NCBI RefSeq assembly: GCF_035573695.1
Contig: NZ_CP121694.1
Span: 162,501 to 226,500, forward strand
Source of the DNA: Metallumcola ferriviriculae
Lineage (GTDB): Bacteria > Bacillota > JADQBR01
Direction: 5' to 3'
DNA: 64,000 bases
Both the position numbers and the translations under genes were made by a program. The notes beneath the pieces are model-generated. The model was given only the letters and a program-made list of their open reading frames with translations. It ran no database searches and was not told where the DNA came from. Shown piece after piece: positions 55,013 to 63,152 of this stretch. Positions within the stretch are counted from its first letter, which is position 1. The number at the start of each line of letters is the position of its first letter.

Positions 55013-56413
55013 TTACATATCCTCTTTATTTTTTTCCTTTTTTGAAATTGTATTAGTTTTTCTGCCTCTTTCCTCGATATTTTTCTGCCTGCCCCTGGCT
55101 ACAGCCAAACTGTTAGCCGGTACATCCTTGGTTATTGTTGAGCCGGCACCAATAATTGCATCGGCAGATATCCTTATCGGTGCGACTAAATTTGTGCTGC
55201 TCCCGATAAATGCACCATCTTCTATTATTGTTTTCCATTTATTAACCCCATCATAGTTGCAAGTAATGGTGCCGGCGCCTACATTTACCCGTTTGCCGAT
55301 ATTAGCATCGCCAATATAAGTTAGATGGGGTATTTTAGTTCCATCCCCAATTACCGATTTCTTCACTTCTACAAAATCTCCAATTTTAACACCATCGCAA
55401 AGTTCCGTCCCCGGTCTCAAATAGCTGAAAGGACCTATGGTACAGTCTACCCCAATTCGACTCTTTTTGACGACAGAATTCGCAATTGTCGTGTTTCCCC
55501 CGACAATACTTTCCTGGATAGTGGTGTCCGGCCCAATTTCACAACCTCCCGCAATGACACTGGCGCCCATAATGCGCGTGTTGGGCTGTATTAGTGTATC
55601 CTCGCCAATTTTGGTATCTACATCTATATACGTGCTTTCAGGGGAAACCATTGTCACCCCACTCAGCATCAATCTTTCATTTATTCTTCGCCGCATAACC
55701 TTTTCCGCTTCAGCCAGTTGGCTGCGATTATTAATTCCCTGTAGTTCACGATAATCGTCCAGCTCAACAGCGGCCACTTTCATTTGTTGCTGTTGAAAGA
55801 ATTCCACCACATCAGTTAGGTAATACTCCCCTTGAGCATTTGACGGCTTAAGCCGTCTCAAAGCGACTCCTAATTCATTCCGGCTGAAACAATAGCACCC
55901 TGTATTAATCTCCTCGATTTCTTTTTCCCTCTTGTCAGCATCTTGTTCTTCAACAATTTTTTGTACGTAGCCCCGGTCATCACGAATAATACGTCCATAG
56001 CCATGGGAGTCGGGCACCTGGGCGGTAAGAACACTGCACACCGCTTCGCTTCGACGATGCTGTTCTACAACATTTTTTATCGTTTCAGCTGTTATTAACG
56101 GAGTGTCCGCACAAAGCACCAGCATGGGCCCTTCTTCTTGCGGCCAAAGATCAACTGTCTGCTGAACCGCATGCCCGGTTCCCAACTGCTTTTCCTGCAA
56201 TGCATACAGAAATTCTTCCCCTAGAGTCTCCTTGACATCATTCGCTTGATGTCCTACAACCACGATCCGCCGTTTTACCCCTGCATCTTGAACTGCCCGC
56301 AATACATGTAAGGCCATGGGTATTCCCGCTAAGGGGTGCAACACCTTGGCCACCTGCGATTTCATCCTGGTTCCTTTGCCAGCAGCTAAAATCACTGCAA
56401 CTATATCACTCAC
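55013..56413 (-). CDS. glmU: Bifunctional N-acetylglucosamine-1-phosphate uridyltransferase / glucosamine-1-phosphate acetyltransferase
   Basis: Makes UDP-GlcNAc for cell-wall synthesis. 466 aa. The pyrophosphorylase domain starts VILAAGKGTRMKS (the LxxGxGTxM-K motif), with LCADTPLI and EINTGCYCF; the C-terminal left-handed beta-helix with hexapeptide repeats covers about 250-450 (YIGDANIGKRVNVGAG, TITCNYDG). GTG start with GGGAGGT upstream. The C-terminus is a Lys/Glu tail (KKEKNKEDM). Confidence 0.98.
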   Translation of the reverse strand: MSDIVAVILAAGKGTRMKSQVAKVLHPLAGIPMALHVLRAVQDAGVKRRIVVVGHQANDVKETLGEEFLYALQEKQLGTGHAVQQTVDLWPQEEGPMLVLCADTPLITAETIKNVVEQHRRSEAVCSVLTAQVPDSHGYGRIIRDDRGYVQKIVEEQDADKREKEIEEINTGCYCFSRNELGVALRRLKPSNAQGEYYLTDVVEFFQQQQMKVAAVELDDYRELQGINNRSQLAEAEKVMRRRINERLMLSGVTMVSPESTYIDVDTKIGEDTLIQPNTRIMGASVIAGGCEIGPDTTIQESIVGGNTTIANSVVKKSRIGVDCTIGPFSYLRPGTELCDGVKIGDFVEVKKSVIGDGTKIPHLTYIGDANIGKRVNVGAGTITCNYDGVNKWKTIIEDGAFIGSSTNLVAPIRISADAIIGAGSTITKDVPANSLAVARGRQKNIEERGRKTNTISKKEKNKEDM

Positions 56414-56519
56414 AATTCTACCTCCCAGCCAGTTACATTTGACTATACTACTATTTAGTGTTTAACACTTACGATTTATTCTTGTTAAAGAAAGATAATT
56501 CCTGCGAAGGAAAAAAAAT

Positions 56520-56540
56520 AAAGGAGCACTTAGCTCCTTT
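56520..56540 (-). terminator. Intrinsic terminator after spoVG
   Basis: AAAGGAGCTAAGTGCTCCTTT followed by ATTTTTTTT on the minus strand, 7 bp past the spoVG stop. Confidence 0.88.
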
Positions 56541-56546
56541 AATCTC

Positions 56547-56807
56547 CTAACTGGCAACAGCTACTTCGTAAGCTTTAAGAACGGCCGACTGGATTAGTTC
56601 CCGGGCACCCGGGTTAATGGGATGCGCAATGTCCCTAAACTCCCCGTCAGGCGTGCGTCTACTAGGCATTGCCACAAATAACCCATTTTGGCCGTCTATT
56701 ACCTTGACGTCATGTATTACAAAAGATTCGTCAAAAGTAACAGATACTATTGCCTTCATCCGTCCCTCATCATAAATTTTTCGAATTCTAATGTCTGTTA
56801 TCTCCAT
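56547..56807 (-). CDS. spoVG: Septation protein SpoVG
   Basis: An 86-aa regulator of septation and sporulation that binds nucleic acid. It starts [20 protein letters not shown] and has [21 protein letters not shown], the diagnostic motif (key: [10 protein letters not shown]). ATG start with GAGGGG. Preceded by a sigma-H-like promoter, and spaced from glmU by its own terminator. Confidence 0.98.
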   Translation of the reverse strand: MEITDIRIRKIYDEGRMKAIVSVTFDESFVIHDVKVIDGQNGLFVAMPSRRTPDGEFRDIAHPINPGARELIQSAVLKAYEVAVAS

Positions 56808-56855
56808 TACCCCTCACCACCCTTCAATAGCTGCTTATATGTAGAAGTATTGTAT

Positions 56856-56885
56856 TCATTCTTTATATTACCATAAAATACCTGC
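56856..56885 (-). promoter_or_regulatory. Sigma-H-type promoter of spoVG
   Basis: On the minus strand GCAGGTATT (56877-56885), 12 nt, AAAGAATGA (56856-56864), matching the sigma-H pattern RnAGGAwWW-N11-12-RnnGAATwW with one mismatch in the -35. spoVG is the classic sigma-H gene of B. subtilis. Confidence 0.7.
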
Positions 56886-56957
56886 TCCATTTAACAATAT
56901 TTTTGTACAAAAATAAAAAAATATATACCCCTTAGGCAGAAAAAGCCGGATGATGGC

Positions 56958-58184
56958 TTAAATAGTCTCCGTGGGGTAACCGCTTTGGTCCAATATATCG
57001 GCTATATTTTGTACATGCTGCGAATCTCTAGTCTCCATGGTAAGCTCTACCATCGTTTCCGTAATTGGTACCGTGGTTTTTAATCGGTCGTGATTAACAG
57101 TAATAATATTAGCTTTTGCTCGGGCTATTATGGACAAAAGCTGCTGTAATGACCCCGGCCTGTCAGGTATTATGGTACGGAACCGGGCCAAGCGCCCAGT
57201 CTTCACCAATCCCCGGTTAATAATCTGTGAAATGATATTAACATCTATATTACCGCCGCTGATGACGCAGGCCGCTTTTTGAATACCCGGTAAAGAAACC
57301 TTCCCTGCCAGCAGGGCAGCCAGAGTCACCGCACCGGATGCTTCCGCTACCATTTTACTGCGCTCTAAAAGCATCAATACTGCAGTGGCGATCTCTTCAT
57401 CATCAACAACCACAACATCATCCACCAATTCTTTAACTATTTTAAATGTGATATCTCCAGGTGTTTTTACGGCAATACCATCAGCAATGGTGTTGAAACC
57501 TTCTATTACATTGACCTTACCCTCTTTCAATGATGCCTTCATTGATGGAGCCCCGGCTGCTTCTACACCGATCACCTTAACCCCTGTCTTCTTAGCTTTC
57601 GCGGCAGTAGCAATTCCCGAAATAAGTCCACCACCACCCACAGGCACAAGGATAGCATCCAGGTCTGGCTGCTGATCAAGCATCTCTATTCCAATAGTGC
57701 CCTGCCCGGCAATAATGTGGGCATCATTAAACGCATGTACAAATGTTGCACCTGTCTCCTTTTGGATTTCTATCGCTTTTTCGTAGGCGGCATCATAATT
57801 CTCCCCAGCGAGAATTACTTCGGCACCATAACCCTTGGTAGCAGTCGCTTTGGTAATGGGCGCTCCTTCCGGCATGATAATGGTGGCCTTTGTGTTTAGC
57901 AATGCTGCGGCATAGGCCACTCCTTGAGCATGATTGCCGGCGGAAGCGGCAATTACCCCCTTTTGCCTCTCCTTAATAGAAAGATTATGAATTTTATTAT
58001 ATGCACCACGGATTTTAAAAGAGCCGGTCTTTTGGAAATTTTCTTGTTTGAGATACACATCCAAACCGGTAAGCTCACTGAATGTAGCGGAATGATCCAT
58101 AGCCGTCATATGGATTACAGGGTATAAGAGCTCGGCCGCATCTTTAATTGCTCCCACAGATACAGGCAAATGGTTCCTTATCAT
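56958..58184 (-). CDS. ilvA: Threonine ammonia-lyase
   Basis: PLP enzyme that deaminates threonine to 2-oxobutyrate (and serine to pyruvate). 408 aa. The PLP lysine is Lys57 in TGSFKIRGAYNK, the phosphate loop is VGGGGLISG, and a C-terminal ACT-like domain (FRTIIPDRPGSLQQLLSII) suggests feedback or activation. The ATG at 58184 is preferred, with GGGGGTG seven bases upstream; a GTG three codons earlier is the alternative. It may be the catabolic TdcB type or biosynthetic IlvA. Downstream of purR. Confidence 0.92.
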   Translation of the reverse strand: MIRNHLPVSVGAIKDAAELLYPVIHMTAMDHSATFSELTGLDVYLKQENFQKTGSFKIRGAYNKIHNLSIKERQKGVIAASAGNHAQGVAYAAALLNTKATIIMPEGAPITKATATKGYGAEVILAGENYDAAYEKAIEIQKETGATFVHAFNDAHIIAGQGTIGIEMLDQQPDLDAILVPVGGGGLISGIATAAKAKKTGVKVIGVEAAGAPSMKASLKEGKVNVIEGFNTIADGIAVKTPGDITFKIVKELVDDVVVVDDEEIATAVLMLLERSKMVAEASGAVTLAALLAGKVSLPGIQKAACVISGGNIDVNIISQIINRGLVKTGRLARFRTIIPDRPGSLQQLLSIIARAKANIITVNHDRLKTTVPITETMVELTMETRDSQHVQNIADILDQSGYPTETI

Positions 58185-58215
58185 AGCTATCACCCCCTTA
58201 TGTTTTGGTAACGAC

Positions 58216-59031
58216 CTAGTACCAACTTCCCGGGGCCACTTCTATTTGCTTGCCAACCGTGTCCACAGAAATAAGGTCCAAAATTGATACATAATTGGCT
58301 ACTAACTTTTCCTGGGGTTCCGAGGTTGCCACCATCACTCCGGTGGCCAGAACCTGGGCATTAAACTCTGCTAATAGATCATGCATTCCCCTGGCAGTTC
58401 CCCCTGCCTTCATGAAATCATCTATTATTATCACTTTAGCATTTGCCGGGATAGCTCGTCGGGCCAAAGACATGGACTGAATGCGCTGGGTGGACCCAGA
58501 AACGTAATTGATACTTACCGCCGACCCTTCGGTAACCTTGTTGTTAGCCCTAATAATCACGAGAGGTACATTAAAGGCATTGGCGGTCATCAAGGCCAAA
58601 GGGATCCCCTTTGTTTCCACAGTGACAATATAATCCGGCTTAAGGTCAGAAAAAATTGTAGCGAATAACTGTCCTACTCTACTGATCATTTGCGGATTGT
58701 AGCTTAAATCCGCCATATAAAGGTATCCGCCGGGCAATATTCTGTCTCCTCTAGCGATTTCCTGTTGGAGGTATTCGATCAATTCTTCGGTTTCCCTACG
58801 ATTTTGCTTGGGCACAAACTTGACCCCCCCTGCCGCACCAGGGATAGTGACCACTTCTCCCAATCCCCATTTGTGACAGGCATCTCGCATAATCGTTAAA
58901 TCCTCACTAATGGTAGACTTGGCAGCGGAAAAACTCTCCGAAAAATAATTTAATGAAAATAAATTCCTAGGGCGTTGGGTCAGTAGGCGGGTAATTACCA
59001 CCATTCGTTCACTTCTACGACTTTTACTCAT
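58216..59031 (-). CDS. purR: Purine operon repressor PurR
   Basis: A 271-aa Firmicute-type PurR, which represses purine genes and is released by PRPP. The N-terminal winged helix (about 1-75, RPRNLFSLNYFSESFSAAKS) precedes a phosphoribosyltransferase-fold domain with VIIIDDFMKAGGTARGM, the PRPP-binding motif. ATG start with GGGGG upstream. Near spoVG and ispE as in B. subtilis; yabJ is not adjacent. Confidence 0.95.
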   Translation of the reverse strand: MSKSRRSERMVVITRLLTQRPRNLFSLNYFSESFSAAKSTISEDLTIMRDACHKWGLGEVVTIPGAAGGVKFVPKQNRRETEELIEYLQQEIARGDRILPGGYLYMADLSYNPQMISRVGQLFATIFSDLKPDYIVTVETKGIPLALMTANAFNVPLVIIRANNKVTEGSAVSINYVSGSTQRIQSMSLARRAIPANAKVIIIDDFMKAGGTARGMHDLLAEFNAQVLATGVMVATSEPQEKLVANYVSILDLISVDTVGKQIEVAPGSWY

Positions 59032-59144
59032 TTGTTTTCCCCCTTAGCAGCCATAGTAACAGCCAATTTCCGAATATTATTCGGCCAACACTAAAATAAT
59101 ATTCACTTCTACGCAGAACTAGAATTCCCTGCATGGGGAAAAAA

Positions 59145-59411
59145 CTACTTAGCGGTCCCGTATAATACCAGTATCACACCTGATATGGTAATAACTATTT
59201 TTGCCCAAGATATATTTCCAGCCAAATCAGCAATACCCAGTACACTGACGGATACCATAATCAACGGTCCTACCAGCCCCAGAAAGGCATTTAATCGCAG
59301 TGCTTGAGGAATAGAGTTGTATTTTAACATCAATACTGCCGCTGAAAAAATCAACAGTGCAGAAATAAATCTTAATACAGCCATAAACAGTACTGTTCTG
59401 TCAAATGCCAT
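59145..59411 (-). CDS. YqhV family small membrane protein
   Basis: An 88-aa protein of DUF2619 with about three hydrophobic segments (FMAVLRFISALLIFSAAVLML, LNAFLGLVGPLIMVSVSVLG, IVITISGVILVLYG). YqhV is a sporulation-associated protein of unknown function in B. subtilis. The ATG at 59411 is preferred over a GTG three codons upstream, since GGGGTG lies six bases before it. Stands alone. Confidence 0.8.
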   Translation of the reverse strand: MAFDRTVLFMAVLRFISALLIFSAAVLMLKYNSIPQALRLNAFLGLVGPLIMVSVSVLGIADLAGNISWAKIVITISGVILVLYGTAK

Positions 59412-59486
59412 TTTTCTCACCCCAAATTACTCACTAGCGATATAATACCCGAACGGATAGTCAATTAACTCCTTAACTATAAAAAA

Positions 59487-59504
59487 CCTCTTAAAATTAA
59501 GAGG
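59487..59504 (-). terminator. Intrinsic terminator after the nucleotidyltransferase gene
   Basis: CCTCTTAATTTTAAGAGG followed by TTTTTTAT on the minus strand, with about 90 bp between it and the stop. Confidence 0.75.
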
Positions 59505-59596
59505 CGAATAGCAGTTGATTAAATTCAGCGACTGCCCTAATTGGTTAAAATACAGGGCGCAACATCATCCCCAGCGTCAACCATTCTGTACTAATT

Positions 59597-60346
59597 TCAA
59601 CCAGTCATATAGTTTTTGACCATTTCCAGGTCGCTGAGTTTGTCTACATCCAGACCTACTTCGGGGTAGGGACTAATAACTGCATAGCCATTAATACCTA
59701 AAAGTGAAGAAACCCTGCTCTCAGCTTCTGTAATACTTAAAGCACGAAGCAAGAACTTAATGAGAAAAGTCACCCCCACTAATTTACAAAGTTCAAATGG
59801 CTTTTTTCTAAGGCGCACAAAATCTTCAACCTTAGCGGCACACTGGGGGACCTTATTGGGATTTATCAAAAAAATGTTGCCCCCGGTAAAAGTTCCCTCT
59901 TTTAATTTAACATAAGTACGTTCCGACCCCGGATACCTTGCTTCATGAACCTCGCGGTTAATTATCGGATAAAAAAGATCCGCTTTTCTATCTTGGCACT
60001 GCCCCACAAAATGGTCCACTGCCTCTGTTGTTATTAAGGGAATGTCATCAGTAGCAACTAACACCATGCCGGCGCTGTCTGAATGCTTCAGCCCATTAAT
60101 GAGACTTTTCACCGGGGTACTTCCTGCCGGGGCAAGAACCACTTCAGGCCAATCCCGAAAATATTCTTGTACTTCCGGCAATCCCACTACAACCACGCTG
60201 TTAATGTTTTCTGATGCCAACAGCGCCTCCAACACATATTGAACCATGAGTTTGTTATGAATTTCTATCATGCCTTCCGCAGCAACTCCGCTAGCTTCCT
60301 GCAGTTTAGCGGAATTTGTACTTCCGGCTAAAATAATGGCATCCAT
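59597..60346 (-). CDS. Nucleotidyltransferase (MobA/GlmU-like NTP transferase)
   Basis: A 249-aa Rossmann-like NTP transferase. It begins MDAIILAGSTNSAK (a shortened form of the LAGGxGTR loop), with LVATDDIPLITTEAVDHFVG, the metal-binding aspartate, and GGNIFLINPNKV. Substrate not deducible; it may be a sugar-phosphate, molybdopterin or coenzyme F420-type guanylyltransferase. ATG start. 26 bp after a GntR gene, so one operon with it and ispE. Confidence 0.75.
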   Translation of the reverse strand: MDAIILAGSTNSAKLQEASGVAAEGMIEIHNKLMVQYVLEALLASENINSVVVVGLPEVQEYFRDWPEVVLAPAGSTPVKSLINGLKHSDSAGMVLVATDDIPLITTEAVDHFVGQCQDRKADLFYPIINREVHEARYPGSERTYVKLKEGTFTGGNIFLINPNKVPQCAAKVEDFVRLRKKPFELCKLVGVTFLIKFLLRALSITEAESRVSSLLGINGYAVISPYPEVGLDVDKLSDLEMVKNYMTG

Positions 60347-60371
60347 TTACTTGTTCCTCCTCCGTAACTGG

Positions 60372-61061
60372 TTATCTGCTCTCTTCCTGTTTTTCTATGG
60401 CATCTAGAATGCTGTTCTCAGCATTTTCAATATGCTCAAGAGCCAATTCTCTTGCCAAACTAGCATTTCTTTCTGAAATTGCCTCAACAATCTTCTTATG
60501 TTCCCGCAGCGTATCTTTCATTCGCCCTGGAGATGCCAGCGATGTGGTACGAAAACGCTGTATCTGCTCCCGCAAATTACTAACTATTTGCACCAAACGG
60601 TCATTCCGACTGGCCCGATATAAACAATCATGAAACTCCGTATCTATCTCGATTATCTTTTCCAAATTCCCGTTGGCTGCACAGTCGGCAACCTGTACCA
60701 ACAAGCGCTCCAACTCTTCCTGCTCTTCTTCGGTAATTCTATCCGCCGCCATACCCGCAGCTAAAGATTCTAATGCTGCACGTATTTCAAAAACATCAGC
60801 AATATCTTTAGTGGAAATGCCGGCTACATAAGCTCCTTTACGAGGTACCATGACAATAAAGCCTTCCAATTCCAGCTTACGAATTGCCTCTCGAACCGGA
60901 GTCCTGCTTACTCCCATTTCTTCTGCTAATTGTACTTCCATTAGCCGTTCACTAGGCCGAAGCTGCCCGCTGATAATAGCTTCTCGCATTGTTTCAAATA
61001 CTATCTCCCGCAACGGACGGTAGTTTTCAAGTTTTATGGGTAGTAACCTTTCTCTCGTCAT
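60372..61061 (-). CDS. GntR family transcriptional regulator (FadR subfamily)
   Basis: A 229-aa regulator with an N-terminal winged helix (LAEEMGVSRTPVREAIRKLELEGF) and a C-terminal FCD domain rich in helices, with the metal-binding Asp and His (IDTEFHDCLYRAS; LREHKKIVEAI) that bind an organic acid or zinc. ATG with GGGGGGAGG upstream. It is 16 bp after ispE, on the same strand. Confidence 0.92.
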   Translation of the reverse strand: MTRERLLPIKLENYRPLREIVFETMREAIISGQLRPSERLMEVQLAEEMGVSRTPVREAIRKLELEGFIVMVPRKGAYVAGISTKDIADVFEIRAALESLAAGMAADRITEEEQEELERLLVQVADCAANGNLEKIIEIDTEFHDCLYRASRNDRLVQIVSNLREQIQRFRTTSLASPGRMKDTLREHKKIVEAISERNASLARELALEHIENAENSILDAIEKQEESR

Positions 61062-61076
61062 ATGAAGTCCTCCCCC

Positions 61077-61934
61077 CTAAATAGTCTCAGCTACCTGAAC
61101 AAATATCCCGTTTCTCTCCTGCAATCTTCGTACTATCTCACTTGCGTGTGACTTGCCCCGAGCTATACCGAAAACCGTCGGCCCGCTGCCGCACATCATC
61201 GCCTTTTCCACACCGTACCGGTACATTAACTCCTTTATTTCCTCTACTTGAGGGTATAACCTGAAAGTACTACTTTCCAGCACATTTTCCATCCCTTGTA
61301 GTAATAATTCTCTGTCACCTGCTTCTATCGCTTTGACTGCCACCCGGTTATTCGGTCTCTTCTGCACTTTTTGAGGGTCGAAATTATCATAAACCTGGGC
61401 CGTAGGCACGCCAAAATCCGGTTTGGCCAACACTAACCAAAAATGCGGCGCCGGTGGAAGCAGCGTCAGACGTTCGCCCCGTTCAGTGGCCAAGCATGTA
61501 CCCCCCAATAAACAAAACGGGATATCGGAGCCTAACCGTCCCGCCAAATGCCCCAACCGTCCTATAGTCAACCGCAACCCCCATAAATTATTAAGTGCCA
61601 ACATCACCGCAGCAGCGTCACTACTACCGCCGGCAAGCCCTGCCGCTACCGGGATATTTTTATTAATAACAATGCGGGCGCCACCTTCGTAATTAGTTTC
61701 CCGTTTTAGCAATTCCGCAGCCTTGTAGGCCAAATTATCCGGTCCTGAAGGCACCGCCGCATTATTACATTCCACGGTCAAACCATTACTAGGGTATATA
61801 CTTACCTCATCATGAAGTGAAATACTCTGCATCAGCATTGATACCTGATGATAGCCGTCACTCCGTTTTCCCAAAACATCAATACTAAGATTCAACTTGG
61901 CATACGCATTAACTATTATCTGATTTTCACCCAA
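61077..61934 (-). CDS. ispE: 4-diphosphocytidyl-2-C-methyl-D-erythritol kinase
   Basis: GHMP kinase of the MEP isoprenoid pathway. 285 aa. N-terminal AYAKLNLSIDVLGKR, the ATP loop PVAAGLAGGSSDAAAV (key: AGLAGGSSDA), and GSGPTVFG at the C-terminus are diagnostic. TTG start behind GGAAGGTG. The gap to the yqhQ gene (61935-62151) holds no gene. Confidence 0.97.
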   Translation of the reverse strand: MGENQIIVNAYAKLNLSIDVLGKRSDGYHQVSMLMQSISLHDEVSIYPSNGLTVECNNAAVPSGPDNLAYKAAELLKRETNYEGGARIVINKNIPVAAGLAGGSSDAAAVMLALNNLWGLRLTIGRLGHLAGRLGSDIPFCLLGGTCLATERGERLTLLPPAPHFWLVLAKPDFGVPTAQVYDNFDPQKVQKRPNNRVAVKAIEAGDRELLLQGMENVLESSTFRLYPQVEEIKELMYRYGVEKAMMCGSGPTVFGIARGKSHASEIVRRLQERNGIFVQVAETI

Positions 61935-62151
61935 GGCAACTGCACCTTCCGTTAGTTTGTCTTCCTATTAAATTAGTTACCCGTTGGTAAAAATCCTTTT
62001 TTCCTCACCTCGATTTTGAACCGCATTCCTCGCCCTTTTATCGGCTTTAACTAAAAATTCGCCTTCCCTACTGTATATTTTTCCCATTAACATAGTCACT
62101 ATACCAAAAAGGAAACCACATCCATCTCAGAAGATTAATAAACTCTAAGGA

Positions 62152-62895
62152 TTAAATACTTTCCAACTCTACCAGCTTGTTAAATGCTTTTATAGCCAGG
62201 TTAAGCTCTTTTTCCGTTGGCTCTGAGGTAAATAAAAGATATTGTAGAACACCACCAATTTTACAAAGAAACCGGGATATCCCCCGAATGATTTTATTAT
62301 TACTTTTAAATAGCTCATACCCTAATGCCACGCTCAATAGGGGTGTAATATACGCCGGCAGGAAAAGGGCCAGTGGTAGATTAAGCAGGATGATAAAAAC
62401 CACAAGATTGGTCCCACATCTCGCCGATACCCTGCTTGCACTATTTACATTTTCAAATGTGATTTCCTTTCCCTTTAACCAGGTATTAAATACTTTATGC
62501 TCAGCACCATGCGACTTGCCCACGAAGTGTTTTATAAAAATTACTACTAGAGGAAACAGAATTAAATCAACCGGAGTGAACAGTCCGAATATCGGCCAAC
62601 TAACACCTAAAAATTGGTTGTTAAAGTCAAATAGTAATGTGAGACTGATATCCACTGCTGCTAAGCCCGCCAATAAAATCCAGGTTACCTTTGTGCCCAG
62701 CAGTAAAGTGAAAATTCGGACCAAGCCGCGAACAACCGGGATATCGTAAAGTTTTCCCGCCCTATTACCCGATGACCTATGATAAGAGACCAGAATCCTG
62801 TCTTTCGAGGCCCTGGCTGTAACTCGAAACCTTCTAGAAAAAAATGTGACCTGGTTGACGAAGGCCAATCCACCAATAACCTGCAAAAACCTCAC
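62152..62895 (-). CDS. DUF1385 (YqhQ family) membrane protein
   Basis: A 247-aa membrane protein with the DUF1385 hallmark KSHGAEHKVFNTWLKGK (HGAEHK) and SARCGTNLVVFI. About six hydrophobic segments. YqhQ of B. subtilis is uncharacterised; family members are metal-binding candidates because of the His/Cys set. The start is uncertain: GTG at 62895 or TTG three codons later. Single gene. Confidence 0.87.
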   Translation of the reverse strand: MRFLQVIGGLAFVNQVTFFSRRFRVTARASKDRILVSYHRSSGNRAGKLYDIPVVRGLVRIFTLLLGTKVTWILLAGLAAVDISLTLLFDFNNQFLGVSWPIFGLFTPVDLILFPLVVIFIKHFVGKSHGAEHKVFNTWLKGKEITFENVNSASRVSARCGTNLVVFIILLNLPLALFLPAYITPLLSVALGYELFKSNNKIIRGISRFLCKIGGVLQYLLFTSEPTEKELNLAIKAFNKLVELESI

Positions 62896-62992
62896 CCCTA
62901 ACCAAACTTAATCTTATTATATCTATTCTAGCCGGGTTTCACCAGCATATGGGACAATAGCAGTAAGCAATAAATTTATCCACCCCGAAAAA

Positions 62993-63106
62993 AGAACAAA
63001 AGCATTTCATGCCTTTCGGCACTTAAAAGGTATCGGGAATTATCCATACCCATAATTCCTATACAAAATAGACTAGGCGGATGCCACCTAGTCTATAATA
63101 TGATAT
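62993..63106. repeat. Dispersed palindromic repeat, copy C (deleted form)
   Basis: The gap between the partial LysM gene and yqhQ. It shares the gaacaaaagcatttcatgcctttcggcac head with copies A and B and the terminal-palindrome-like ggaattatccatacccataattcc, which has TTATCCATA in place of TTATCCACA. The central blocks are missing. A hairpin, agactaggcggatgccacctagtct (63069-63093), follows. Confidence 0.75.
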
Positions 63107-63152
63107 TTTTATTATTATTTGCATCTGTGATTTTTTGCATTAGCCACGTCTG

